Position numbers and translations under genes: made by a program | Shown here: positions 25,561-36,377 of the stretch, one piece after another | Numbering within the stretch: position 1 is the stretch's first letter | Layout: every line of letters begins with the position of its first letter | Notes under the pieces: model-generated | Told to the model about the DNA's origin: nothing | Databases searched by the model: none | What the model saw: only the letters and a program-made list of their open reading frames with translations | Assembly (NCBI GenBank): GCA_036898135.1 | Contig: CM072511.1 | Span: 26,923,564 to 26,987,563 of the forward strand | Source: Oncomelania hupensis | Lineage: Eukaryota; Mollusca; Gastropoda; Littorinimorpha; Pomatiopsidae | Length of the DNA: 64,000 nucleotides | Reading direction: 5' to 3'

Positions 25561-26278
25561 CTCCCCCCCCCCCCCCCCCCACCACCACCAAATTTGATGT
25601 CCATGATATTTAAGACCTACTATTTCAAAAAAACCTGGTAGCCATTAAAAAAAATGGCGGCCATTTTTAAGATGGCCGCCATGCCGATTAAACTCTTGTT
25701 CTACAATATGAAGTATACGACCAATATTTCGACCTACAAGCGCCACATTTGGTATACATGATACTGAAGACCTACTCTTTTAGAAAAGCTCAGTGGCCGT
25801 TAACAGAAAAAATATGGCGGACATTTTTCAAGATGGCCGCCATGCCGACAACACTTTTGTTCTACAATAATTATGGAGTATGAGATCAAGATTTCGACCT
25901 ACAAGCACCAAATTTGGTCTACACGCTACTTAAGACCTACTCTTTTACAAACGCCCGGTAGCCATTACCAGAAACAATATGGCGGCCATTTTTAATGATG
26001 GCCGCCATGCTGATTACACTCTTGGTCTACAATATAAAGTATGAGAAGATTTTCTCCTAAAAGCACCAAATTTGGTATGTCTGATATTTAAAATATTTTC
26101 TTTTAGAAAAGCTCGGTAGCCATTAAAAAGAAACAATATGGCGGCCATTTTCAAGATGGCCATAATGCCGATTATACTCTTGTACTATACTATGAAGTAT
26201 TAGACGAAGATTGTGCCTTACAAGCACCAAATTTGGTATACCTGTGACTTAAGACCTGTTTTTTTTTTTTAAAATCCC
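25561..26278. repeat. ~164-bp tandem array with palindromic GGCGGCC cores, copy A
   Basis: Four units are visible left of an inserted retroposon, and a fifth, more diverged, lies after it (27022-27060). Each has a core of the form ATGGCGGCCATTTTTAAGAT followed by GGCCGCCAT (about 25650, 25813, 25977 and 26138) and a CACCAAATTTGGT-like palindrome. The array starts after a poly-C run. Confidence 0.9.
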
Positions 26279-26291
26279 AGTAGTTATTACA

Positions 26292-27000
26292 TGATTTGAT
26301 TTGATTGATTTATTGTTGCTTTAGGTCCAGCGGACTCTTCCGAGCCAAATCAGGACCGGACAACCCCCGATCCACATAAAAGATCTGCTGAAACAACCCC
26401 AGTGGAAAAATTGAATGCCCTCCACCGGCCAGTCACTTTACAATAAAGACATCCCACGCGGGGGACGGCTGAGGGTTGACCTCAACTACGCGAACCCCCG
26501 GTTACAAAAACAAAATAGAATACAAACATCATTATAAATCATCAACAAAACTTATACATATAAAATGCCTATATTGCTAACTAATACAATCATAGGAAGC
26601 CCTAGTGACCACCCGGCAGAAAGCGTCCAACACTCCCAAGCTGATCCAACAGACCTCATACACAAACAAGGAGTCTTGTCCAGGAAGAGTTTTCAAGAAA
26701 AAAGGTAGGTCATTGATCTAGCGAAGAATAAGATAGTATAGCAGAGTGATAGGACAGAGCAGGAATGGGAAAGAGTAAATGAGGAAGACAGCGACAGTGG
26801 GAATTTAAAGCACTAAATTTCCATAAAGTGGGGATACTATTTATACTGAAAACCCCCGGCACTCCAACGGGGGTACTGTTGCCGCAGTGAATTTGTCTTG
26901 CCTACAAAGGAAAGACAGGTTTTCAACTGTGGCTTTCACTTTTCCCTTTATAGGTTTGAACAATCTACAGTGGCAAGATTGCTCATGACCCCAAGGGGTG
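26292..27000 (-). mobile_element. ~710-bp retroposon, full-length copy in TIR element A
   Basis: 709 bp, flanked by perfect 13-bp target duplications AGTAGTTATTACA (26279-26291 and 27001-27013). In sense orientation it starts CACCCCTTGGGGTCATGAGC, has a TATAAATAG segment, and ends TCCGCTGGACCTAAAGCAAC followed by an AATC-like tail. No open frame of note. Long target duplications and a short repeat tail are the mark of LINE-mobilised retroposons. Confidence 0.9.
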
Positions 27001-27612
27001 AGTAGTTATTACAAAAAGAAATATGGTGACCATTTTTCAAGATGGCCACCATGCTGATTACACTCCTAGTCTATAATAAAAACTACGTAATTAATAAAGA
27101 AATAATAGTATATACATTAAACAAACACATTTTTTAAAATGTACAATACCATAAATTAAGTGATGGAAGTAACATTCTTATGCATTGTTTGTAATCTGAA
27201 GAAGAGCATAGCTCGAAAATTCATTTGTCTTATATTGTTGCATAATTAAAAGTATCTTTGATATTTTTTGTTGTGTTCATGACTTTTACTAAAGAATCTA
27301 TTCTTTAGGTTATCGAAATCGCTCTATACAAATAATTAATTGTTTGCAGTCTTGCTTCCATTCTTTATATAGAATTATTTATAGCCCTAAATACTATGGT
27401 TTTGGCCTTAAAATGCAAACTATCAATTGTTTTTCAAACGGAATGCCATAGCCATGCTGTGCTTGAATCAGCACTAGAAAACGTTTCATTACACGAAAAC
27501 AAAAACATAATGCAGTGCTGGTGATAGAGCCAGACTGTTAGATCTCAACGCTATTGTCACTCATGTCTTCTTCCATTTCTTCTTCCTCTTCCTTTTTCTC
27601 TTCTTCTTCCTC

Positions 27613-27924
27613 TTATTCTTCCTTTTCTGTGTACTTCATGACGTTTAAGCAGCTTTCACCTCGGCATTCTCCACATCCAACAGTGCAGACCAATCCATGT
27701 CGTTGGCATGAACACCTGGTTGACGCACAGTCAGTTCTGCAATTGCAACGCACAAGGTTTAGAAGATGGTCTGGTGCACTGGTTCCTCTCTTGCTACAAA
27801 ACTCCAGCAACCTACCCTTGAATTCTAATGTTCTTATAGGTGTCAGTTGATAATGATCATCCTTTGATCCTTTTTTTCCCTTTGCTTCCATTGTCACAAA
27901 ACAAGCACTTTGGACCCAAACCAC
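27613..27924 (-). CDS. cysteine-rich (CXC-like) fragment of a transposon protein, copy A
   Basis: About 90 residues after the internal methionine (near 27891). The motif RCNCRTDCASTRCSCQRHGL, then C-x4-CGECRGESC, has nine cysteines in a CXC-like arrangement. Such modules occur at the C-terminus of some transposon-encoded proteins, where they probably bind zinc and DNA; that role here is inference. A TAA ends the frame at 27613, and the downstream bases still read as a Glu-rich acidic tail, so the stop may be a later mutation. The frame has no obvious start and seems to be a leftover C-terminus of a deleted transposase. Confidence 0.55.
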   Translation of the reverse strand: MVWVQSACFVTMEAKGKKGSKDDHYQLTPIRTLEFKGRLLEFCSKRGTSAPDHLLNLVRCNCRTDCASTRCSCQRHGLVCTVGCGECRGESCLNVMKYTEKEE

Positions 27925-28138
27925 TGGTGCCAGAAGCTATGTTCAGTCCAGACAACCTGTGTTTTCGAGGTGATGGTGACTGATTCAGCTTGCTCATAGC
28001 TTTTTTCACATGGTGCTTGATTGTAAATGTTTGTCTGCAAACAGCATGTACAAGATCTCCAAGAACTGCGTGTATGTATACTTTCCTCTGTTTACTAGCT
28101 TTTTTTTTTTAATAGAATCACATCCTTTTTGTATTAGC

Positions 28139-28720
28139 GTACGAACAGGGTCAAACGCGCGATGAAAAGTAGCGATGCTTTGCATCGATACTATTCTCAT
28201 AAGGATCCATCCGTTTAGGAAAGTATCGCTACTTTTCTCAAAAGGATCGCACATTTTCTCAAATGGAACGCCAATTGCGAAAGTATCGATGCTTTCTGAA
28301 AAGTATCGATACTTTGCATCGATACTTTAGCTCGAGCAGTTTCATCGCGCAGTTCCGAAGTTTACCGAGGCGAAACACACTGTTTCTACAAAACTTAAAT
28401 CGGTCAAGCTAATGAAATAATATACATGTATTATGTAACATTCCACCAATTGTCCTTTGCAGAGCAAATTAATTAATAAATATAATTTTTCCAAATAGCT
28501 AAATTTAAGAATTACTATTAGTTAATAAATAATGTGTTCCGCTTTAGTTCCGATCAAACTTTTGGAAAATTTGCATACTGTGTATTCGGAAGAATTCGGA
28601 AATGCGCGATGAAAAGGATCGATCCTTTCGTAACGGAGCGATGCAAAGTAGCGATACTTTTCAAAAAGTATCTATGCAAAGCATCGCTACTTTTCATCGC
28701 GCGTTTGACCCTGTTTGTAC
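28139..28720. mobile_element. nested MITE with 47-bp inverted repeats, copy A
   Basis: Left arm 28139-28185 starts GTACGAACAGGGTCAAACGC; right arm 28674-28720 is its reverse complement with about one mismatch. Internally there are many small palindromes such as AAAGTATCGATACTTT. No coding capacity. Target duplication unclear because the flanks share GC/GTAC. Confidence 0.82.
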
Positions 28721-29459
28721 GCCATACAGGGCAGCGACCACAGCAAGCAGCAAGCAGCAAGCGGAGAGCGTCTGCTAGTGACCTATTTAGCCATAACTGA
28801 AAACCGGCAAGTTTAAAACTATTATATTGCGCGTTATATTATTTATATTTTAATAAGGCAAACTCAGGGGAGCAAAGAAAATGTTTGCTTAACTCAAAAG
28901 ACACGGTGGGATTTAATGATGGTGAATATTCCAGCAATTCATCTTCAAAATCCTCTTCCATATCTGTGAAGTCACGCTGACAGTGTTGAATGGGCATATG
29001 GGCGGAGTTATACTTCGCCCGCAAGGAAATTCCCGCGTATGACTGGCAAAATGTGCCAATACCGTTTTAGCAAATTTTAATTCGTTGTATCTCCTAATTG
29101 CGCTAATTTTTTTTTTTACATTTTGGTAAGATTGTTCAACAACCTAAACTCTTTACATTTGCCTTGTTTTCATTTTGGATACCCTAAAAAGCACCTCTAA
29201 ACAATCTGGGCTTCGGCTAGTCCAAGCCCAGAATGCAGCAAAATGTTTAATTTTGCTTTTTTGGGTATCCAAAATAATTTTTACTGCATCGGAAAGATAA
29301 TAATGTACTCTATCACATATCCAAAATGTAAAAAAAAAAAATATCGCAAAACAAAGTTATTGAGCATTTATTATCTAGCCGTGTACTATGGCATTCCGTT
29401 CAGTTATTGCTTGCTTTGTAAGGCCAAAAACTAGTATGGCAGATTACTGACAAAACAGC

Positions 29460-30175
29460 TCCCCCCCCCCCCCCCCCACCACCACCAAATTTGATGTCCA
29501 TGATATTTAAGACCTAATATTTCAAAAAAACCTGGTCGCCATTAAAAAAAATGGCGGCCATTTTTAAGATGGCCGCCATGCCGATTAAACTCTTGTTCTA
29601 CAATATGAAGTATACGACCAATATTTCGACCTACAAGCGCCACATTTGGTATACATGATACTGAAGACCTACTCTTTTAGAAAAGCTCAGTGGCCGTTAA
29701 CAGAAAAAATATGGCGGACATTTTTCAAGATGGCCGCCATGCCGACAACACTTTTGTTCTACAATAATTATGGAGTATGAGATCAAGATTTCGACCTACA
29801 AGCACCAAATTTGGTCTACACGCTACTTAAGACCTACTCTTTTACAAACGCCCGGTAGCCATTACCAGAAACAATATGGCGGCCATTTTTAATGATGGCC
29901 GCCATGCTGATTACACTCTTGGTCTACAATATAAAGTATGAGAAGATTTTCTCCTAAAAGCACCAAATTTGGTATGTCTGATATTTAAAATATTTTCTTT
30001 TAGAAAAGCTCGGTAGCCATTAAAAAGAAACAATATGGCGGCCATTTTCAAGATGGCCATAATGCCGATTATACTCTTGTACTATACTATGAAGTATTAG
30101 ACGAAGATTGTGCCTTACAAGCACCAAATTTGGTATACCTGTGACTTAAGACCTGTTTTTTTTTTTTTAAATCCC
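29460..30175. repeat. ~164-bp palindromic tandem array, copy B
   Basis: Duplicate of the array in copy A with the same four units, preceded by a slightly shorter poly-C run. The fifth, diverged unit lies after the inserted retroposon (about 30919-30957). Confidence 0.9.
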
Positions 30176-30188
30176 AGTAGTTATTACA

Positions 30189-30897
30189 TGATTTGATTTG
30201 ATTGATTTATTGTTGCTTTAGGTCCAGCGGACTCTTCCGAGCCAAATCAGGACCGGACAACCCCCGATCCACATAAAAGATCTGCTGAAACAACCCCAGT
30301 GGAAAAATTGAATGCCCTCCACCGGCCAGTCACTTTACAATAAAGACATCCCACGCGGGGGACGGCTGAGGGTTGACCTCAACTACGCGAACCCCCGGTT
30401 ACAAAAACAAAATAGAATACAAACATCATTATAAATCATCAACAAAACTTATACATATAAAATGCCTATATTGCTAACTAATACAATCATAGGAAGCCCT
30501 AGTGACCACCCGGCAGAAAGCGTCCAACACTCCCAAGCTGATCCAACAGACCTCATACACAAACAAGGAGTCTTGTCCAGGAAGAGTTTTCAAGAAAAAA
30601 GGTAGGTCATTGATCTAGCGAAGAATAAGATAGTATAGCAGAGTGATAGGACAGAGCAGGAATGGGAAAGAGTAAATGAGGAAGACAGCGACAGTGGGAA
30701 TTTAAAGCACTAAATTTCCATAAAGTGGGGATACTATTTATACTGAAAACCCCCGGCACTCCAACGGGGGTACTGTTGCCGCAGTGAATTTGTCTTGCCT
30801 ACAAAGGAAAGACAGGTTTTCAACTGTGGCTTTCACTTTTCCCTTTATAGGTTTGAACAATCTACAGTGGCAAGATTGCTCATGACCCCAAGGGGTG
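30189..30897 (-). mobile_element. ~710-bp retroposon, full-length copy in TIR element B
   Basis: Same insertion point and the same 13-bp flanking duplication as in copy A, so it was present before the TIR element was duplicated. Confidence 0.9.
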
Positions 30898-31509
30898 AGT
30901 AGTTATTACAAAAAGAAATATGGTGACCATTTTTCAAGATGGCCACCATGCTGATTACACTCCTAGTCTATAATAAAAACTACGTAATTAATAAAGAAAT
31001 AATAGTATATACATTAAACAAACACATTTTTTAAAATGTACAATACCATAAATTAAGTGATGGAAGTAACATTCTTATGCATTGTTTGTAATCTGAAGAA
31101 GAGCATAGCTCGAAAATTCATTTGTCTTATATTGTTGCATAATTAAAAGTATCTTTGATATTTTTTGTTGTGTTCATGACTTTTACTAAAGAATCTATTC
31201 TTTAGGTTATCGAAATCGCTCTATACAAATAATTAATTGTTTGCAGTCTTGCTTCCATTCTTTATATAGAATTATTTATAGCCCTAAATACTATGGTTTT
31301 GGCCTTAAAATGCAAACTATCAATTGTTTTTCAAACGGAATGCCATAGCCATGCTGTGCTTGAATCAGCACTAGAAAACGTTTCATTACACGAAAACAAA
31401 AACATAATGCAGTGCTGGTGATAGAGCCAGACTGTTAGATCTCAACGCTATTGTCACTCATGTCTTCTTCCATTTCTTCTTCCTCTTCCTTTTTCTCTTC
31501 TTCTTCCTC

Positions 31510-31821
31510 TTATTCTTCCTTTTCTGTGTACTTCATGACGTTTAAGCAGCTTTCACCTCGGCATTCTCCACATCCAACAGTGCAGACCAATCCATGTCGT
31601 TGGCATGAACACCTGGTTGACGCACAGTCAGTTCTGCAATTGCAACGCACAAGGTTTAGAAGATGGTCTGGTGCACTGGTTCCTCTCTTGCTACAAAACT
31701 CCAGCAACCTACCCTTGAATTCTAATGTTCTTATAGGTGTCAGTTGATAATGATCATCCTTTGATCCTTTTTTTCCCTTTGCTTCCATTGTCACAAAACA
31801 AGCACTTTGGACCCAAACCAC
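31510..31821 (-). CDS. cysteine-rich (CXC-like) transposon fragment, copy B
   Basis: Residue-for-residue the same as the copy A fragment, including the early stop and the acidic tail beyond it. The lack of any change between the copies points to a very recent duplication or an assembly duplicate. Confidence 0.55.
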   Translation of the reverse strand: MVWVQSACFVTMEAKGKKGSKDDHYQLTPIRTLEFKGRLLEFCSKRGTSAPDHLLNLVRCNCRTDCASTRCSCQRHGLVCTVGCGECRGESCLNVMKYTEKEE

Positions 31822-32035
31822 TGGTGCCAGAAGCTATGTTCAGTCCAGACAACCTGTGTTTTCGAGGTGATGGTGACTGATTCAGCTTGCTCATAGCTTT
31901 TTTCACATGGTGCTTGATTGTAAATGTTTGTCTGCAAACAGCATGTACAAGATCTCCAAGAACTGCGTGTATGTATACTTTCCTCTGTTTACTAGCTTTT
32001 TTTTTTTAATAGAATCACATCCTTTTTGTATTAGC

Positions 32036-32617
32036 GTACGAACAGGGTCAAACGCGCGATGAAAAGTAGCGATGCTTTGCATCGATACTATTCTCATAAG
32101 GATCCATCCGTTTAGGAAAGTATCGCTACTTTTCTCAAAAGGATCGCACATTTTCTCAAATGGAACGCCAATTGCGAAAGTATCGATGCTTTCTGAAAAG
32201 TATCGATACTTTGCATCGATACTTTAGCTCGAGCAGTTTCATCGCGCAGTTCCGAAGTTTACCGAGGCGAAACACACTGTTTCTACAAAACTTAAATCGG
32301 TCAAGCTAATGAAATAATATACATGTATTATGTAACATTCCACCAATTGTCCTTTGCAGAGCAAATTAATTAATAAATATAATTTTTCCAAATAGCTAAA
32401 TTTAAGAATTACTATTAGTTAATAAATAATGTGTTCCGCTTTAGTTCCGATCAAACTTTTGGAAAATTTGCATACTGTGTATTCGGAAGAATTCGGAAAT
32501 GCGCGATGAAAAGGATCGATCCTTTCGTAACGGAGCGATGCAAAGTAGCGATACTTTTCAAAAAGTATCTATGCAAAGCATCGCTACTTTTCATCGCGCG
32601 TTTGACCCTGTTTGTAC
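32036..32617. mobile_element. nested MITE with 47-bp inverted repeats, copy B
   Basis: Same as the MITE in copy A, 3,897 bases further on. Confidence 0.82.
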
Positions 32618-33115
32618 GCCATACAGGGCAGCGACCACAGCAAGCAGCAAGCAGCAAGCGGAGAGCGTCTGCTAGTGACCTATTTAGCCATAACTGAAAA
32701 CCGGCAAGTTTAAAACTATTATATTGCGCGTTATATTATTTATATTTTAATAAGGCAAACTCAGGGGAGCAAAGAAAATGTTTGCTTAACTCAAAAGACA
32801 CGGTGGGATTTAATGATGGTGAATATTCCAGCAATTCATCTTCAAAATCCTCTTCCATATCTGTGAAGTCACGCTGACAGTGTTGAATGGGCATATGGGC
32901 GGAGTTATACTTCGCCCGCAAGGAAATTCCCGCGTATGACTGGCAAAATGTGCCAATACCGTTTTAGCAAATTTTAATTCGTTGTATCTCCTAATTGCGC
33001 TAATTTTTTTTTTACATTTTGGTAAGATTGTTCAACAACCTAAACTCTTTACATTTGCCTTGTTTTCATTTTGGATACCCTAAAAAGCACCTCTAAACAA
33101 TCTGGGCTTCGGCTA

Positions 33116-33689
33116 ATAAGCGATGTTTGAAGTTGGCAAACTCAAAAGAGCGAGTGCAATAATAATGAATTATGACTTTAGCCAGTGGTAAGTCGATGTT
33201 GGTGGCTTGCCTGATACTGCTTTGTGTACAAGGCGCGGTGCGATTCCGTTGAACTGGGATCAAATGATAACACGACTGGATTTACAGCTCTACACGGATT
33301 AACAGCTGGCCAAGATTGTCATTTCCCTCCCACCCCTCATCATTAAACTCTCCTACGTGTTTTTCGTACAGGGCAGTCTCCGTCTCTTCGCCAGCACCAC
33401 CAAAAAGAAAACAAGCCAGTTTGAACCAGCTGATAATCTAGGTATAGATACACCAATGAATGTAAACATTTTCCTTGTGAGGCAGCGCAGCTCGCCTTTT
33501 CCACATGGCCGGCTTGTGAGGGTAGTGGCTATCTCTAATCTCTCTGTGCTTTATCTGCTCCGGTTCCGGCGCCAGGTACCCAGCTGGGTGAACTGGGGTG
33601 CTTAATTGTTGGATTTTTTTGTTGGGGGGGATAATATTTTACTTCTAAGCGGGCGAAGTTCAGTCGGGTTTGTCTTCTCAGGGAAAGCG
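33116..33689. other. intergenic, no gene seen
   Basis: Moderate-GC sequence directly right of the tandem TIR elements. No clear exon or known repeat. Confidence 0.4.
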
Positions 33690-33871
33690 TGGCAGCCGCA
33701 GAGCAGCGTTACCCAGCACGATGGAACCAAAAGGTCGGTCTGTCGGTTCGCTAGAAGCCATAACTCAATAACCACTGAACGGATTTTTACGAAACTCATC
33801 TAGGTTAGCCTCCCGTGCCATCGTATTTGCGTTAAAGAAAAGATCAAGATGATATATTGTCCTCATTTACT

Positions 33872-34656
33872 AGAGGGTGGAACCGGTACGGTTTCTCAAA
33901 CCGGTTTTTAACCGGTTTTTCCAATAGAAAACCGCGGTTTAAAACCGGTTAACCGGCTAGAAGTTACAACTGGTTACCCCGGGTAAAGGCGCATAGTAAG
34001 CAAGGGAAATAACCTCTGTATTGAATTTTTTTTTTTTTTTTTTTTGGAATTTATGTCGTTAGCTACTTAACTCAGAGGCTATTTCCTTCCTCGTGAAACC
34101 GTTGGTGGAATCTGGAGTTAGCTGGATATACCAGCTTCTTTTTGAGTGCTTCACTGATTGTCATTTGTTTTGTGTCGCCTTTACTTGTACTGGCACCTCC
34201 TTCAGTCACAATGCTCACGTCAGCGTCAGCGCTGCTGGTACACGGACTAGATCTAGCATGTAGGACTTGTGGGTTAGATCTATTGGGTGCAGGGCCCGCA
34301 GGCTTGGCTGGCTTCAGCAGCAGCAAAGGGTGGTGTCGGCGAATGCGTGCATTCAGATTTGAAGTGCCACCGCCAAGTTTAATACTTGCCTTACACTCTT
34401 TACAGTAACCGGTATTATGGTCAACCTTTCCTGCTTCTGTCTCTCGCAGGAGAAAGAATCTCCAAATGTCAGCTTTCCCACGCGTGTTCGCTACGAATTT
34501 CTCTGTTTGTGCCATTTTGCTAGTACTTTACGGGACGAGTGATGTCCTTTAGAAAAACCGCGGTTTTCCGGTTTTTTAAGGCCAAACCGGTTTACCGAAC
34601 CGTGAGAAAGTCGAACCGATTTTAACCGGAAAACCGGTAAAACCGAACACCCCTAT
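33872..34656 (-). mobile_element. hAT-like non-autonomous element with 8-bp target duplication
   Basis: 785 bp between perfect CATTTACT duplications (33864-33871 and 34657-34664). The ends AGAGGGTGGAACCGG and (reverse complement) ATAGGGGTGTTCGG are imperfect inverted repeats. Both subterminal regions are packed with AACCGGTT-type motifs, likely transposase-binding sites by analogy with hAT elements. It carries only the BED-finger N-terminus of a transposase. Confidence 0.88.
34072..34515 (-). CDS. BED-type zinc-finger N-terminus of a hAT transposase (truncated)
   Basis: 147 residues. WRFF...YCKECKASIKLGGGTSNL...RHHP is a BED finger (about residues 18-62), whose usual role is DNA binding to transposon ends. 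The rest is Ser/Ala/Pro-rich linker, ending EEGNSL. The DDE catalytic domain and the hAT C-terminal dimerisation domain are absent; the frame stops near the left end. It is a deletion derivative with an intact start. If translated it could act as a DNA-binding fragment that competes with transposase; that is inference. Confidence 0.75.
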   Translation of the reverse strand: MAQTEKFVANTRGKADIWRFFLLRETEAGKVDHNTGYCKECKASIKLGGGTSNLNARIRRHHPLLLLKPAKPAGPAPNRSNPQVLHARSSPCTSSADADVSIVTEGGASTSKGDTKQMTISEALKKKLVYPANSRFHQRFHEEGNSL

Positions 34657-35114
34657 CATTTACTGAAGAACATTTGACAAGGTCACTGGAGTCAAAACGT
34701 TTTGCGCAATATCTCCAAAACGGCTGAAGCGATTTTGTTGAGTTTTGGTATATAGGTACTTCAAATAATGGACCATCCTTGGGGAGCAGTCCGGTTGTCG
34801 GTCGGTTGGTCGGTCCTTTACTCCAAATTTCTCTTGTTTGTTCAAAACTTTTTTTGTTTTGGCCTTATCTCAATAATAACTGAACTGAAATTCATCATTT
34901 TAACTGTGAAGACATGTAACTACTGCTAAGCATGTTAGATCATTTATATTTGTACTTTCTCGAAGGTCAAGATCATTGTGCTTCACCATTTGTTAAACAC
35001 GTTTTGCGCTGAATCTAAAAATTGGCTGAACCGATCGGGATAATTTTTGTTAATTTTATATATTTTATTGTTTGCTTGCAGATAGTTTAGGTCATAGTCT
35101 ATTATTCTAAGTGT

Positions 35115-35310
35115 TTGTTTGTTTGTAGATTATAGTCACACGACACTTTCGCATATAGGTGACTACTGGACCGATTTATACTGACACCAGCGGGCCAGTT
35201 GTTGGTAAAGGGGAAAATAATTATGATCACACGTTGACCAATCCGGGATTCGAACCAGCGACCTTTCGGTTACTAGCAAGACGCTCTTACCAACTGAGCT
35301 ACCCGGCCCC
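35115..35310 (-). mobile_element. tRNA-derived SINE, copy 4 with target duplication
   Basis: Perfect 10-bp duplications TCTAAGTGTT flank it (35105-35114, 35311-35320). The minus-strand copy has a clean A box (CCAACTGAGCTACCCGG on +) and B box (GGGATTCGAACC on +), and ends in (GTTT)n on the + strand, the reverse complement of the (ACAA)-rich tail. Confidence 0.93.
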
Positions 35311-35320
35311 TCTAAGTGTT

Positions 35321-36377
35321 AATTTTTCTTCCTTAAGATAAACCCGAGTCCACAACACCGCCAACACTTTCGAAAATGATTTCTGCTATTTCTTTTACAT
35401 TTCTGCTTATTGCTCAATGAATTAATTAATAAAAGAAAAAAGAATAATTTGTAAAGTGCGTAAATATCTCCACGCCGATGGGCATGCTCGCAACGCTGGT
35501 GGGAGGGAGGTGGACACACACACACACACGCGCACGCACACACACATACACACCCACACACAGGATATAGGTCTAGAACCTAACTTAATACGTTCACTTC
35601 TTCACACATTGTGGCTCAGAAAATTCCAAGTAAACACACAGATAATTACTGGATCGTACAATGCCAGTCTGTTTTTACCTGAAACTATAGTAATTAGCTT
35701 GCCATATTAAAATTGTTTACTGATTATAATTGTGTGTTACATTTACAGGAAGACAGTATTATTATTATTATTATTTTTATTTTTTTTTTAAGAAGTAAGC
35801 TCAAGTTGCGTTTCCTTATGTGCAGATTCGCAAACGCAATGCGCATTCAAAATTCGCACAAGAAGAAAATTGATTGCCCGATTCCTTTGCTTTGCGTGCC
35901 CTTTCGGACTGCATTGTAATAACCCCCGCCAGTTCAAGACCAAAAGCTTCACGGGCTTCATGAAGCCATCAGGCTCTCTAATAAAATCATAAACAGTTAA
36001 TTTAAAGCTACATGGAATCTGAACGCGCGTGGTTTTTTTTTTTATAAATTTTTAATAAACCAACAAACATGTTGACTAACCTTCCATAAACTGAAGTGGC
36101 CACTGTTGTGTTGTTTATGTTCTCAGTCGAGTTAGAAAAACAAGATACAATTATCTTTTCAAATAACAAGTTGACTCTCTCTCTCTGTGTCTCACTCTCT
36201 GTCTCTCTTTCTCTCGTCGGCTCTCTGTTGTCAGCTGGACGTTAAAAGGGGCACTCCAGAGGGATTTGAAGCGAGGATTGCTTTAACAGTTTATGTTAAT
36301 AAAGAAAGAAAGAGATTATTCTTATATAGCGCACTTACAAGCGCAGAGAGCTTCTCAAAGCGCTGGCCACTACTATC
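35321..36377. other. intergenic, no gene seen
   Basis: Contains a CA tract (about 35516-35560), a CT-rich run (about 36175-36215) and a LINE-tail-like TTATATAGCGCAC motif near 36322. No gene. Confidence 0.45.

Larger units (their letters stand above)
25322..29217 (-). mobile_element. TIR element, tandem copy A (3,896 bp)
   Basis: The left end GTCCAAGCCCAGA and the reverse complement of the right end, GCCGAAGCCCAGA, are inverted repeats. The similarity extends inward to GGGTATCCAAAAT on both sides (about 60 bases with changes). TA flanks each end, which suggests a TA target site. Content from left: ATG-rich AT segment, palindromic tandem array, inserted ~710-bp retroposon, a cysteine-rich frame, a nested MITE and a short frame near the right end (28839-29024, minus, 61 residues, acidic). 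No DDE transposase core is seen, so this is a deletion derivative. TA target and TIRs would fit Tc1/mariner-like superfamilies, but this is not established. Confidence 0.75.
29220..33113 (-). mobile_element. TIR element, tandem copy B (3,894 bp)
   Basis: Nearly identical to copy A over its full length, including the inserted retroposon and nested MITE. The differences I see are a few substitutions near the left end and homopolymer length changes. It is joined to copy A through a single shared TA (29218-29219). Confidence 0.78.
33690..35104 (+). repeat. interspersed repeat R3, copy 3, interrupted
   Basis: The left arm (33690-33871) has CTCCCGTGCCATCGTATTTGC; the right arm (34665-35104) has CAAAACGGCTGAAGCGATTT and ATTGTGCTTCACCATTT. 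A hAT-like element (33872-34656) separates them, and a tRNA SINE follows at 35115. Confidence 0.65.

Noticed and set aside
28006..28254. 82-residue frame on the minus strand as a gene
   Set aside because: It runs across the boundary of the nested MITE, so it is a chance fusion.
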